From: Nageia nagi
Lineage: Eukaryota; Pinophyta
NCBI GenBank assembly: GCA_050084985.1
Contig: JBITNC010000001.1
Span: 82,894,001 to 82,958,000 of the forward strand
Direction: 5' to 3'
Length of the DNA stretch: 64,000 bases
The notes under the pieces are model-generated. The model worked only from the letters and a program-made list of their open reading frames with translations. It ran no database searches and had not been told where the DNA came from. Both the position numbers and the translations under genes were made by a program. Each line of letters begins with the position of its first letter. Position 1 is the first letter of the stretch. Positions 49,701-61,185 of this stretch are shown in pieces.

Positions 49701-51795
49701 TATCATTTGCTTATGATCATAATTATAAAAAAAGGGGATTGTCCTAATCCTCAAACTCTTCACCTCCCTAGTACTAGAACCAATACCTTTGAACCTTGGG
49801 AAGAAGCTTGGAAGATGAAGATAAAAACTCTACATCAAGAAGATGATGACATGATGAAAAATATTAATTTAGATTTGGACATCTACAATGTATTTTCTTG
49901 TTTAAAACTTGTAAGGGATACTATTGTAAATAATAAGTGTTATCCCCATTATGTAATCTAATATCAACATTTTTATAGAATACGAATTTGGTAGAAATTT
50001 CTTTCAATCTTTTGGGGTTATTTTTTTTTATTGATTTTATTAAGTTTTTTAAATGTTAAAGATACTTCCAATAAAGAAAGTTAATGAAAAATGTGAAATG
50101 ATATGGATCCAAGAGTAACAAAGGATGACTTTATAAAAATGCTACTTAGGGCTTTAAAATAAAAATAGAATATGATTCCTAATTTGGTAAATGTAGTTTT
50201 ATAACCTTCATGAGTACTATTACCCTAGTATTTTTTCAAGAATGAATCTAACTTGGATCTGTAATACTAGAAGAATGTTTTAGTAATAAGGATTTTTATT
50301 ATTTTTGTAAGTAAATGATTGACCTTAGTACCCTTGAAATGCAAGAAACTCATGTATAACCTTGAAGTCCGATATATATATAAGTTAAAGGGATTGTTAT
50401 TATTAACATTAACCCTAAATCCCTTGAATATGGGTAAGAATTTAATACATTTATATATAGTATGTAACCCTATTATCCTTAGGACTCACATATTGAGTCT
50501 TTAATAAAGAAGAAAAGGTTGTTGAATTGATTGGTAAATATTAGGGATCATTGAGTATTAAAAGGGATCAAGATGGGATCAAATGGGATTAGTGAAATAA
50601 AAAATACCTAAGATTTATTTTCCATGAACAAAGAAAGAGGAAAGACTTGTAGTTGGTTAGGATTAATAAGAGTTGATTAATTTTTTAAGATATGGGTTTA
50701 ATGGTAAACCTTAACAACAATCCGTAAAAACCTAATAGATCTGATACTGTAATATATGAGTAGTAAAATTGATAAAAAATCCAAATGATAGAGAAAATCC
50801 TAAAAGAATCAATGCAACAAAAAGGTAACTTTTGGATGGATTTGATAATGAAGATAACATTGAATATTCATTAGTTAAACCTCCCTTGCTAAATGAAATT
50901 CCAAAATGATATTACTTGAGTATGGACCATTTTACATTGCATTTCCTTTACAAAAGTAGTTGACCTTGGTGTCATTTCAAGGCATGTTATTAAACACTAG
51001 TATGAGAACTTTTATAAAGTGGTATTAATTATGTAATATCATGTGTATGAAATATTTTTAGTACTCTAGATCTCTTATGTGACTTCCTAAGAAAGTTATT
51101 TTGAGTCTTCCTATATATGATATGGTATCATTAAGTCATGGATGGTTTTTATTTAATATCCTTATTTAAAATTAATTAGACTATATAAACAACTCAAAGT
51201 TATTATTTTGATACCCATGGCTCCCCAAGATATGGGCATGTTAATGTCTCATATCCTCGACAGTGTATCACATGAGGATAATAGTTGATAAAACTACAAT
51301 TATCAAGTGAAGGTAATTTTGTAGTAATTTAGTATGATGACTATTCCATAGGCAATGATGTTTCTTCATCATAAGGAAATTTTAATAGGATAATTATATG
51401 CTCCTATGAGTCAGATGATTATCATTGGGTGAGGATGTATAACCTAGTGGATGTATGTTCTCTTGAGTGATATGGGCCCTGAGTAGGAAACCAATACATC
51501 ATGTCCAAAATATTTACTAAATAGTTTATGATGTAAAAATGGTGGGATCAAAGTTAAGTCATCTTTGTAATAGGATGAGCATTGTGGAGTGATCTCTAGA
51601 ATAGATTTGATCAGGATTGGATAATCTAGACTTTATCTAATCTTACCATGTGAATGATAATTAGCTAGTAGCATTGACAAGCTCATGTGGATCATGTGAA
51701 TCCATTATTAGATCTTTTGAGTGTTTAAACTAATAAAAAATAATTAGTTCTAAAATTTAGGGTTTTGGATGTATAGAATAAGAGGATATGTTACA
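46784..51795 (+). repeat. 3' LTR of element F
   Basis: 5012 bp from TGTAACAACCC to GTTACA. Complete, with an unbroken insertion site for I (51432-51448). Holds about four diverged units of about 210 bp (48410-49290) and a CpG-keeping block at 48230-49340. No coding region that I can support; minus-strand open stretches at 48418-48687 and plus-strand 49707-49961 look like chance. Confidence 0.9.
48410..49290. repeat. Diverged tandem repeats (about 210 bp) within F's LTR
   Basis: Units share TTTTTGAGCTTTGTGTATT-like starts (48497, 48717, 49120), then a GAAACCATTTCAACTAC stretch, a C-C-T-C-ACGAAGGTACGCGCTGG stretch and AGAGTTTGG. Four units can be traced, one of them lacking its start. The same units exist in the 5' LTR (30110-30990). 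Sequence between units differs a lot, so they are older than F's insertion. Confidence 0.65.
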
Positions 51796-52155
51796 CTACT
51801 AGTGTTTGGAAGAGCATAGAATTGAATCAACCCCATAAGATATAAGAACCTGATGCTACCCTATTGGTCCTCCATCCAGTATTGATAATAATGGATGGCC
51901 TCTAAAATGATCTAAGAATAAATAGTGTCAACCCTATTAGCTCCATATAAGTATTAAATGGCTAGTAGTGCACCATCTCAATCTATAATATGCTGAATCC
52001 TACGACCATGAATAGAAAGTCGATACAGATGATGAATATCCTCCATAATGATAGTTATCTCCCCTATCAAGAGATGGAAGGTGGAAGTTGTAGAGTACCA
52101 CCTCTCAAGTGGAGCCATAAATAGAGGATACTCCTAGTGAATGTGACCCATAAAG
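51796..52155 (-). pseudogene. Plant mobile domain (PMD) gene fragment in element H
   Basis: The minus strand reads RPFMGHIH, FMAPLERWYSTTSTFHL, GEITIIMEDIHHLYRLSI (52000-52150): the N-terminal PMD signature with GE and ED in the right places. The lower end reads LMGLIQFYALPNTS, where A has LMGLI and CYALPK followed by GRFPWS. So the break at 51795 falls inside the domain. A few stops are present. It is the best kept PMD N-terminus in the window. Confidence 0.7.
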
Positions 52156-53100
52156 GGTCTGACTCTAAAACTCACAATCACAAATGAAAGCTAAAATAGT
52201 GGTCAAAAGATGAAAGAGTATAGGAAAAAAAGTGAAAAAATATCTAAACACAAAAAGGATAAATGAGAAAATGAAAGGTGGTATTTTCTTTTTATCCCCA
52301 CTACACTTTGAAACACCAACGACTAGAATTGAACATTGATGATCATTTATGGTCGCTAGCGGTTGACCAAAAATGCTAGCGATTCCTACAAAGTTAAAAT
52401 ACAAAATTTTACAATTAAAAATACATTTGCCCTTACTTTTAGCAATAATTAACAAATAATCTATAGTGTGTAAACTTTAAAAGAATTATCCCAAGACTTT
52501 ATTTTCCCTCCTTTTAAGGTTATTAAAAAAAAGAAGTATATATATAGCCCTCTTTCAATGAATAGAAAATGAGGTCGAAGGAATAATATGTTTCCTTATA
52601 TTAGGGTATGATAAATCTACATGAATGAGCCATTGGCTTAAAAAATTACTAAAGATGACATGAATAGAAAAGATTGAGCTTCTTAAGCTATTTCAAACTT
52701 AAAAAAATTGAACATGATTTTAAAAATGGAGTAATCTTTTATGCAAGATTATGATGAAACCCTACTTTTGGGAAAAAAAGGTAGTATTATCAAAATCAAA
52801 CCTATATACATAAAAATAAGCTTAACGATGCATACTCACTTTGGCAACTGCCATAACAAGCACACAATATGGATGGTCAATACAAGTGATGTTTTAATAT
52901 ATATTCAAATTATTTTCAAAATGCATAAAAATCAAAAGATGGAATAATTTACAATCATGATTCAATCAATCAAGCTTAACTTACTTGAGAAACTAAGTCA
53001 ATTTTAAACACTGACCCTAGAGTCAATTTTTGAAGTTAAGAACTCACATATACTTGTATCTATTTTTGAATTATCACTCACTTCTAAAAATTGGTAATTC
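52156..53100 (+). other. Non-coding stretch of element H
   Basis: AT-rich with no convincing coding region; the counterpart of 26481-28144 in A. An ORF of 96 codons on the minus strand (52165-52455) has no recognisable motif and may belong to the 5' side of the PMD gene. Confidence 0.4.
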
Positions 53101-53114
53101 AAAAAGGGGCAAAA
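53101..53114 (+). promoter_or_regulatory. Polypurine tract of element H
   Basis: AAAAAGGGGCAAAA followed at once by TGTAGACACCC, the LTR start; same as in A. Confidence 0.8.
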
Positions 53115-53946
53115 TGTAGACACCCAAAAATGACCCTTGTTTTGATAGATGAAAAGATAAAAAATTAAGTAAATTAAAAAGTTTACTATAGTTGGCCAAA
53201 CACCAATGTCTAATTCTTGGACATTGGCAACTCACACCAATCACTAGGGTCTGGTACCTAGACATTGGTAACTTTGAAGTTGGCAAAATCAAAATAAAAA
53301 TGGAAACATTATAAGCATATTGGGTAAATGTAAAGGATGATAGATGAGTCACCTTCTATCCTACACATCCCTACTTCGGATGATAGCCATGATAAAGTTG
53401 AATAGAATTTTCTATCCAAATTTTTGTCTCCAAAAGTGGAAACTTTTTGTATTTTTGAAAACTATAAATAAAGCCTTTAGCTATGAATCAAGGGTCCAAA
53501 TTCAAACGCAAGATTACTATATCAAAATGTATGCAAGTTTTTACTGAGTTAGATACATTGTTATTTCATTTTTTATATGCTTGTTTATGCTCATTTTTTA
53601 CTACATTTATGGTATGGATAGGTATGTTTGATGAGTTTACTATTTGAATATGTGTAGGGATAATAGATGTGGAGTAGCTAAAATTGAAGATTTGAAGAAT
53701 ATAAAGAAATCTAGATTTTTCTTATAGGTTTCTAAAGGTAATCTATCAAGCTTGCAGATAATGAAATAAGGCCTACGAAGGCCTTTATCATTCTTATGTA
53801 AAAAGCCCTTTGTACAAGGAAATAGATCAAAATGGATTCATTATTTGTAATCATTTTGAGGTCTACACCAAAGAACAATAAAGAAATTTTTTGGTTGTAA
53901 CATATCATATCTTGTATGCTTGCATGGTTACTTTTTGGGTATGACA
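53115..53946 (+). repeat. 3' LTR of element H
   Basis: 832 bp, TGTAGACACCC to GTATGACA. TATAAATA at 53463-53470 and AATAAA at 53877-53882 match the places in A's LTR. Diverged from A's LTR but alignable. Confidence 0.8.
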
Positions 53947-54184
53947 GAAGGAAATTTCAAGCCCCTTGAAAAGTATGTCAATTTGGATATGGCTTTATCT
54001 ACTAGATATATTGGCCTTTCAAACCATAGAGTCTACCAAATTCCTCTTTTTTTGATGTTACATGATCATTCTTTCTCCTTTTTAGCATCATCTCTATCCA
54101 ATTTATGCATATCTATAAGTTTTTTGAATAATATTTACTTAATTGAACTATAATTACAATATGTATAAATTGATAAAAAAGATT

Positions 54185-55130
54185 TTATTTATAAAAAAGA
54201 TCAATATGTGTGATGTTTATTGGTTCACGCTCATCACTTCCTTCCATATCATCTAATTGGTAATCTCCTAAACCAAATTTCTTCTTAATAATGTATGGTC
54301 CTAACCAATTAGGGGCAAACTTATCATGAAGTTGACATTCTATTTGTGATGTTTGTTGATTTTCTTTAAGCAGTAAATATCTTATATTAAATTCATGAAT
54401 TTTAGCCTTCTTATCAAAAGCTTTCTTGATATGGTTTTGATAATTTTGTATATGTTCTAATGCATGAATTTGCCTTTCATCCAATAATAATAATTGTTCT
54501 AATCTAGTTTGATAGGTAGCTTCATATATTATATAATGTTGTAATATTATGCATAAAGAGAAAATTTTGATTTCCAATGGTATTACCTCTTCCATACCAT
54601 AAACTAAAGTAAATGGGGTTTCTCTAGTAGGAGTTCTGATGCTAGTATGGTATAAAATATTTTGTGGCTATAATTATAAACTTGTGACCACCTAATGAGG
54701 TGGGTGAGATTTGGCCTATAAGGTCTAATGCCCATATTAAGAATGGCCATAATGATTATATTGGTTGTAAGACTTGTGATGGTTGAATATATAGATTGGC
54801 ATGTTATTGACATTAAAAAAATTTCTTGACATATTCTATGTAGTCTCATTTCATTATAGGAAAGTATTATCCCATGTGCATTAATCATTTTGTGATGGCT
54901 AGACCACTAAAATGTCCTCCTCATATTCCATCATGTACACATGAGATTGTGATTTGTGAATCTTCCCATTCCATACATCTAAGCAATATGCCATCAAAAC
55001 CCCTATGATACAATAGATTGCCTAACATGAAATAATGGGAAGCTTTTAATTTGAATGCTTTTTAGTTGATTTAGTTAAATCCTAAGGTAAGACTCCATCT
55101 CTCAAGAATTTGACTAATTGGATGTGCCAT
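54185..55130 (-). pseudogene. integrase of element C (catalytic core mostly deleted)
   Basis: The zinc-binding lead-in LGNLLYHRGFDGILLRCMEW is readable at about 54965-55030. Next comes WALDLIGQISPTSLGGHKF with the first catalytic Asp (about 54660-54730). Then the sequence jumps to TRETPFTLVYG (about 54605-54640). In A these points are more than 300 bp apart, so the part with the second Asp and the Glu is missing. The C-terminal region (54185-54595) is open for 136 codons with LHDKFAPNWLGPYIIKKKFG and the DDMEGSDEREPINIT end. Confidence 0.75.
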
Positions 55131-55439
55131 AAGTTTTTATCATCTATGATAATACCCAATACTTCATGTGATTCATCATTTGCATCCAAGGAAGATATAA
55201 TAATTTGAATTATTTCAATATGAATGGTACATTGATGAGAATCTTATGGTATCAGGGATCCAATTGATGCCATGGAATTGAAAAACCTATTAGTTGATCT
55301 AGACATTGCTTCTATTTCATATTTTTTGAATGATTGTAGCAATGTATCTACTAGTTTTTCATATTTTTAAATTAATGATTCTTTGCATCGAAAATTCCTT
55401 TGATTTGATTTACTATTAATAATGATTCACCAATGAATT

Positions 55440-55690
55440 TTACTTTCTTTATGTTTAATTTTATGGTGATCTTCATAGCTAATATTAAAGCTTCATATTT
55501 AACATTATTATTCATGCATGGGAACGTTAATTTGAAAGAATGTGGTATGGGTACCCTTATGGTGTAATAAATACCATGTTGAAACCTACAATTTATTCAC
55601 ATTGAGAGCCATCAAAGTATATTATCATATATGATTCTTCTTTAGGATCAACAAAGGTTTCCATCTCATCTAGTTGAAAGACATGTTCAT
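55440..55690 (-). pseudogene. Second RNase H of element C
   Basis: Minus-strand IIYFDGSQCE, GTHTTFFQINVPMH, and, after frameshifts, KIKHKESKIHW and IINSKSNQ match A's second RNase H at 11671-11913. More broken than in A. Confidence 0.6.
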
Positions 55691-55749
55691 CTAGTAGTTC
55701 AATTATAATAGGTTTATCATCTTGCAATGATGCTTCTATGAGATAGTTG

Positions 55750-56170
55750 GCTATAACCTAACCATTTATAGATTTTTGAATTATGAATTACAAATCCAAT
55801 TTTGTTAAGTACATGATCCATTTGGATGTTCTTGTATTTTGGTATGTTTTGTTCATCACATATTTTAGTAGATCTACTTTAGCAATCACATAAGTTGTAT
55901 GGTTCAACATGTAATGCTTGAGTTTCTTTGTTACCAAAACTATTTCTAAAAACAACTTTTCCATATATACATATCTTATTTTGTAATCAATTAGAGTTTG
56001 ACTTAGATAGTATATGGTTTTTTCTTTGTTATTTTCATTCTTTTGAGCAAGCATAATGCCTATGGTGGTTTCTATGGTTGATGAATAAAGTAAAAATGGT
56101 TCTCCTTATCTTGTAGGAATTAAAACTAATGGTGATAAAAGATAGCATTTTATTTCATTAAACACTTCTT
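55750..56170 (-). pseudogene. RNase H (first) of element C
   Basis: 55788-56054 is open for 88 codons: LAQKNENNKEKTIYYLSQTL, MEKLFLEIVLVTKKLKHYML, TSKWIMYLTKLDL. Almost residue for residue it parallels 11240-11500 in A. A stop ends it before the second RNase H. Confidence 0.8.
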
Positions 56171-56334
56171 GTTTTTCATTTCCCTAATGAAAAATGATTC
56201 CTTTTTTTTAACAATTTATTAAACAATTTGCATTTATAGGATAATTGTGATATAAAGTGCCTTACTGCTTATAGTTTTCCTTGCAAGGTTTGTAATTATT
56301 TTATATTTGAAGGAGGAGGCATATTTACTATGGA

Positions 56335-56905
56335 TTTTATTTTATTGGGATCTACTTTGATTCCTCATCTTGATACAATAAAATTGAGTAACTTTCCTAA
56401 AGTAACTACAAAGACAAATTTCTTTGGATTTAGTCTAACATCATGTTCCAACAACCGATCAAGGATATTTATAAGAACTTTTGGTTTTAGATTTATCCAA
56501 AAAATAATATACATAATCATACATGATGTCATGCATGTATTAATTAAATATATGTGTCATATCTCTTTGATAAGTTTCCCCAACATTCTTTAAACCAAAG
56601 GCATTACTTTGTAACAAAAGGTTCCCCAAGGTGTAGTGAATGCTATTTTATGTTGATCTTATGTACACTTTTATCTAATTATATCCAAAAAAACTATCCA
56701 CTAGAGAAAGCATTTCATATCCAACCATATCATCAACCAAATTATTAATATGTTGAAGAGGAAAATAATCTTTTGGACATGCTTTATTTAGATCTCTAAA
56801 ATATGTGCAAACATGAATCTTTCCATTAGGTTTTTTATTAGGAAGCATATTAGATATCCAATTAGAATAATCAATAGGTTGGATAAATATCACTTTTAGT
56901 AGCTT
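56335..56905 (-). pseudogene. reverse transcriptase of element C (catalytic motif lost)
   Basis: 56675-56893 reads QPIDYSNWISNML, KIHVCTYFRDLNKACPKDYF, LSLVDSFFGYN. Further left TPWGTF, KVMPF and a frameshifted GLKNVGETYQRDM follow. At the catalytic site the residues read DYVYYFLD in place of YVDD, so at least one catalytic Asp is replaced. Then LLEHDVRLNPKKFVF and GIKVDPNKI align with A at 10840-10960. Confidence 0.75.
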
Positions 56906-56929
56906 TTAAAATTATTATTTTACCATTAA

Positions 56930-58325
56930 AGATATTATGGGATGCATCTTTTGTAACTTTTGTTTAACATGATTAGCATCTTTTTTAATACCTAAGTTGT
57001 GTACTACTAATTTTGAATCCATCCCAGACATATCTGCAAAAGACCATGTAAATAATTTATGTTTTTATTTGATAATGGACATGAATATATATCTTTCTCC
57101 TTCATTTAAGGACTTTACTAATTGAATAATCTTGGTATTACTAGGTTCATCACTTAAATCTACTTCGATTATTTCTTCAATCAGCATATGGGACCCCTCT
57201 TCCAATTAGTTGGGCACTGAAATCCAATTTTTATCATCGAGGTTATATTCCTCATATTCAATAATATTTTTATCAATTAAGGTTTTATTTATGGAGGATT
57301 AAAAGGTTTGGAATATTACATTTATATATTTAAATCCTTGTATTGTTGGATTCTTAGAAATGAGTGAAAAATATGTAGTATCTTGATTAACCATGAAATG
57401 TGATGAAGAATTATTTGAATTTACTAGACTCCATGATTCAAACTCATCACTTTCATACCAATCAAAAGATATTTTTTTCTAAACTTTATCAAATATTTCT
57501 TCAATCAAGATCATGTTGCAAAATATATATTAGGTATTGATATGTTAGACTCTATTTCACTTTGATTTGTCATCCTTTCAAAACTTTGAATTAATTCTTC
57601 GTACTCAAGGTATTTTGGTTCTAAATCAACCATTTCTTAAAAAAAATTTTTTTATTCTCTCTTATATATCCTAAACTTATTTTATCAATTGGTAATTGAT
57701 AATAAATATCAATTATATATCTAGGTCCTTGTTTGTATCAACCTAAACTATGTCATTTCCATTGACATATATGAAAGTATCTTCAGACAAAGGATCATAC
57801 GAAAGGTGATAAGTATTGTAATGAATTGTAAAATACACCTTCATTAATGTTAGGTAAAGGAATTGGTGTCGATTTTATAGGACCTACATATACAAACAAT
57901 GTTTGATTAGGCTAATTTCCCAATGGCACCAATTGCCCCACCACACTAGTTGATTCTTTAGGTCATCCAATGTCTTGGGTAAAAGGAATATTGAATATTA
58001 CATCATTGATATCAAATTTTCCTATAGCCAAGTCATATAACTTTATGGTTATTGGATACATATTTGATAATTTTTCATCTTTAGCATCATTGCTTTGGGA
58101 TGAGATGTTTATTTGAGATGAATCCTTTGATGAGGAGACTTTATTTAAGTCATCTAGCTTATGAGCTATTTCTTCCCAAGATTCTTTTTATTATGATGTG
58201 GAAGATATTTTTTGTTGTAAAATATTCTCAACTTCTTGATGATCATTAATTAATTTAGGTTGATTAATAGCTTGATTCTCTTTTGAAATATTTAAGGAAG
58301 TATTATCATTTTTATCAACATTAAT
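56930..58325 (-). pseudogene. Protease-RT linker of element C
   Basis: Corresponds to 8967-10380 in A. Recognisable parts: LVVHNLGIKKDANHVKQKL (about 56950-57010), a degenerate G-patch-like stretch (57690-57800) ending LGY, and Ser/Asp/Glu-rich filler. Stops are frequent. Confidence 0.5.
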
Positions 58326-58329
58326 TAGG

Positions 58330-59165
58330 TCAATGGCTCATTCTTTGGTACAGGCATCATGAAAAAATGAGTGGATGGTAAAGATATATCATTAGGTAAA
58401 TAAGTAGTGTTACAATGTGAGTACAAATTATCATCTCCAAGTACATAATGTACTACTCATTCATGAATATATTTCAAATAATTATGTTATATCAATGGGA
58501 CGCATTGCATATCATTGATGCAAGGTCTTCCTAGGATAATATTATATTTTATGATATCTCCTTCAATCACTTGTAGTAATGTTTACATTGTCTTTGATCC
58601 TATACTGATAGGTAATGAAATTGATCCGACTATCAAGCATAAAGCATCATTAAATACTTTCAATTGGAGAGATGATGCTCAAATATGTGAAAAAGAAATA
58701 TTGAAATTCTTGTATGTGGTTGTTGAAATAATATCGATAGCTAATCCTCCATCAACCAAGATTATTTTTAATATTTTTCCATCAACCTTATCTATAATAT
58801 GTAATGGTGGATTTGATCCTTGTATTCCTTTAGGATCCTTTAGTTCATGATCATAAAATATTATTATAGGTTTTTGAATTATCTTAATATTTCCCAAAAA
58901 GGTTGTGAAAATCTTAGGATTATTAATAACTATTTCAATTATTTGTAATAGTTGATTCATAGCATCTTTATGATATTTGGATTGTTGTAACAAGTCAAAC
59001 ATGGATAACTTTACTTGTGAGCCTTTTAGCTAGTTTTGTAGAGTGCCTTTTATAAAGACTTTAGGAGGTTGTGGTTTAGGTATGTGATGTGGTAGATGAC
59101 TTTTATATTGCTGATTATTTTTCATACCATTTTGACTCCCTTATATCTTTTGTACTCTTATAGCA
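58330..59165 (-). pseudogene. Protease and end of gag, element C
   Basis: 58679-59002 is open for 107 codons: FDLLQQSKYHKDAMNQLLQI, then the protease site KILKIILVDGGLAIDIIS and FNISFSHI. DGG stands for the usual D-S/T-G and keeps the Asp. The upper end (59003-59165) reads SVAIRVQKI and PKPQPPKVFIKG, matching 8110-8240 in A, and stops short at 59170. The lower end has the NDMQCVPLI / YLKYIHE piece (58440-58520). Confidence 0.7.
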
Positions 59166-59169
59166 ACAC

Positions 59170-59885
59170 TGATCATACCTATAGACCCAAAATATTATAA
59201 TTAATTATTTATGGGGGCTAATTAATGCACTATTGGTCTACTTTATTTTATTGACATGTATCTAAAGTATGAAAAAGATGTTTAACTAGCACACATGTTC
59301 ATTTTATCCTAATCATATATTCAATCAATTAACAACATCATACATAAAAAATAACACACGCATTCATACATTAGCACATAGTTAGCGATGTAAATGAGGT
59401 ACATCGCTGATGGAGTGGAATAAGTAAAATTAGAAGTACAACAAGAAATATAGGATGCTTAAATGATCAAGTAATCATATAATAAATATGCGATAGTAAA
59501 AAGAAATAATATTCATTTAATTATAGACTTGATATTCAAAAGGGTCTTCCTTGAGACCTACACATCATTCTTCTTTGTTTGTCCTTTGATCTTGCCATGG
59601 ATTCTATAATATTCTATAACTTAGTTTTGATATTCTATCTGATCTTTAATTGATAGAGCCTACCACCTTTAGATCCTATGGATACCCCCTGACTTTCTTT
59701 AGTTTCTTTTGATATCTTTATATAGAAACACATATACTATAAGATTCGACCCCTAGGTCATGATATAATGATCTATTACATGAAATACATTGCTTTGGGT
59801 ATTTTTAACCCCTTTTTACATGATACTCATTGAGGCTCTAAAATGAATTATTTAAAAAATAATAATTCATTTTTAGGTGTCTACA
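59170..59885 (-). repeat. 3' LTR of element G
   Basis: The minus strand starts TGTAGACACCTAAAAATG at 59885. The other end is placed at 59170 (plus TGATCATACC), where likeness between C and A stops. Minus-strand CTATATAAAGATATC at about 59711-59725 is a plausible TATA box. The partner LTR is not in the window, so the left edge is less sure than the right. Confidence 0.6.
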
Positions 59886-59900
59886 TTTTCTCCTCTTTGG
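59886..59900 (-). promoter_or_regulatory. Polypurine tract of element G
   Basis: The minus strand reads CCAAAGAGGAGAAAA directly before the LTR start. Confidence 0.75.
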
Positions 59901-59904
59901 AAGT

Positions 59905-60309
59905 ATGATTGAAATAATGAAATTACATATCCAAAGAAGAAGTGTAGAAGAAAGTTTTTTGAGAACTTTGAACTTTTTGTTACACTGCCCCTTGTTGTTG
60001 TTGATGATGATGATGAGGGTCTCTTGTTGCCCCCTTTTGAATTGTATGCCCCAAGAAATATCCTTGAATGGTGCAACCAAGGAAAAATATGCTGAAGAGT
60101 CTTTCTTTAGGAATGATCCTATGAAGATGATAGAAATTACTGTGCTATTAGGTAGTTATATAGTTCCATATCCAATGTTGGAGATGGAAGATGTGTTTTA
60201 CCCCTTGTACTGTTTCAACATAAATCTGATTGTTCCTTCAATTTTGATGCTCAAGAATAATTTAAACTTATGTACATGCATTGAAATAGAGAGGATCTAC
60301 TTTGATTGA
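59905..60309 (+). other. Unrecognised open stretch in G's 3' region
   Basis: Open for 134 codons on the plus strand, Leu- and Met-rich with a Leu/Met run at residues 26-37 and later Cys. Also open on the minus strand in two frames at 59838-60080. Codon content looks like AT-rich noncoding DNA and I see no motif; most likely not a gene. Confidence 0.2.
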
Positions 60310-60454
60310 ATGGAATGGTGATGAAATGGACACTACTAGGGTGTGTAGGGAATAATGTACATGTCATTGATGACATAGAATTCTTTGTATTTTCTTCTGC
60401 TCTTTAGGATGTAGAAACCTACAATGAAGTATTAGTCATAAAAATGGGGTGGAT

Positions 60455-61185
60455 GTATAATGAGTTGCATCATCCATTGATGATGATTCAATGTCAGTAA
60501 TCTACTTATGGTTGCATTGCTAGTTTATCTTTTAAGTGAACTCTCACTAGCCATATCGATGGTCATCGATGATCATACATTTTATATCTATGATCCAAAG
60601 ATATTATGGTTTAAATTGGTTCAAAGTAAAAACCTTATGGATACAAAACAAGTTACATTTTCCATTAAAGATGATCCAATATCAACATATTACTCATGGC
60701 TACATTGGCAATGTATCTTTTAAGTGAGTGAACTCTCACTACCCATGTCGTACGCCATTGAAGATCATACATTTTATTTCTATGATATGAAAAAATTATG
60801 CTTTGGATTGATTCAAAGAAAAAACCATGTGGATACATAGCAAGTTGCATCATCCATTGGAGATGATCCAATGGCAACATCTTGGTCATGACTGTATCAT
60901 TAGTTTATCTTTTAAGTGAGTGAACTCTCACTAGCCATGTCATAGGCCATCGATGATCATACATTTTATGTCTATGATTTGAAGACATTATGCTTTGGAT
61001 TGGTTCAAAGAAAAAACCATGTAGATACACAACAAGTTGCATTATCCATTGGAGATGATCTAATATCAACATATTACTCATAGTTGCATCATCAGTTTAT
61101 CTTTTAAGCAAGTGAACTCTCACTAGCTATGTTGTTGGCCATCGATGGTCATGCATTTTAATATATATGATAGAAAGACATTATC
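60455..61185. repeat. 190-bp tandem repeat array in G's 3' region
   Basis: About 3.8 units. Each contains TTTATCTTTTAAGTGAGTG then AACTCTCACTAGCCATGTC, GGCCATCGATGATCATACA and TTGCATCATCCATTGGAGATG. Units begin at about 60522, 60712, 60902 and 61093, with a partial unit before the first. Units differ at many positions. Tandem repeats in the region between pol and 3' LTR are known in Tat elements. Confidence 0.9.

Larger units (their letters stand above)
28998..51795 (+). mobile_element. Element F: chromovirus (Ty3/gypsy) with about 5-kb LTRs
   Basis: 5' LTR (28998-33277 plus 41642-41997, split by I and lacking its first 514 bp), primer site at 41999, gag, protease, RT, RNase H, integrase with a C-terminal chromodomain, polypurine tract at 46771, 3' LTR 46784-51795 (5012 bp). 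LTRs are longer than the 4786-bp interior. Chromodomain and tRNA-iMet primer site place it among chromoviruses, and long LTRs are known from the Tekay/Del group, though 5 kb is near the upper end. The first 514 bp of the 5' LTR are expected left of the window, since A joins at 28998. Confidence 0.85.
51796..53946 (+). mobile_element. Element H: 3' end of a Tat-type element
   Basis: Part of an antisense PMD gene (51796-52155), 0.95 kb non-coding, polypurine tract (53101-53114) and 3' LTR (53115-53946). The 5' end is cut where F's LTR ends at 51795, in the middle of the PMD gene. The layout and polypurine tract are the same as in A, so H and A are one family. The rest of H should lie left of F, outside the window. 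Confidence 0.7.
53947..59169 (-). mobile_element. Element C: internal pol region of a Tat-type element
   Basis: The minus strand carries, from right to left, the end of gag, protease, linker, RT, RNase H, second RNase H and integrase, aligning with A at 8090-13333 and 20750-20835. Neither LTR of C can be seen: to the right G's LTR cuts in at 59170, to the left H's LTR ends at 53946. So C seems to have been the host for both. 53947-54184 is its non-coding 3' edge. Confidence 0.75.

Noticed and set aside
59838-60309. Three overlapping open stretches on both strands
   Set aside because: No recognisable domain, composition of non-coding DNA; kept only as a low-confidence entry for the plus strand.
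60455-61185. CRISPR-like array
   Set aside because: Units are 190 bp with no constant repeat and variable spacer pattern; a plant tandem repeat in a retroelement.
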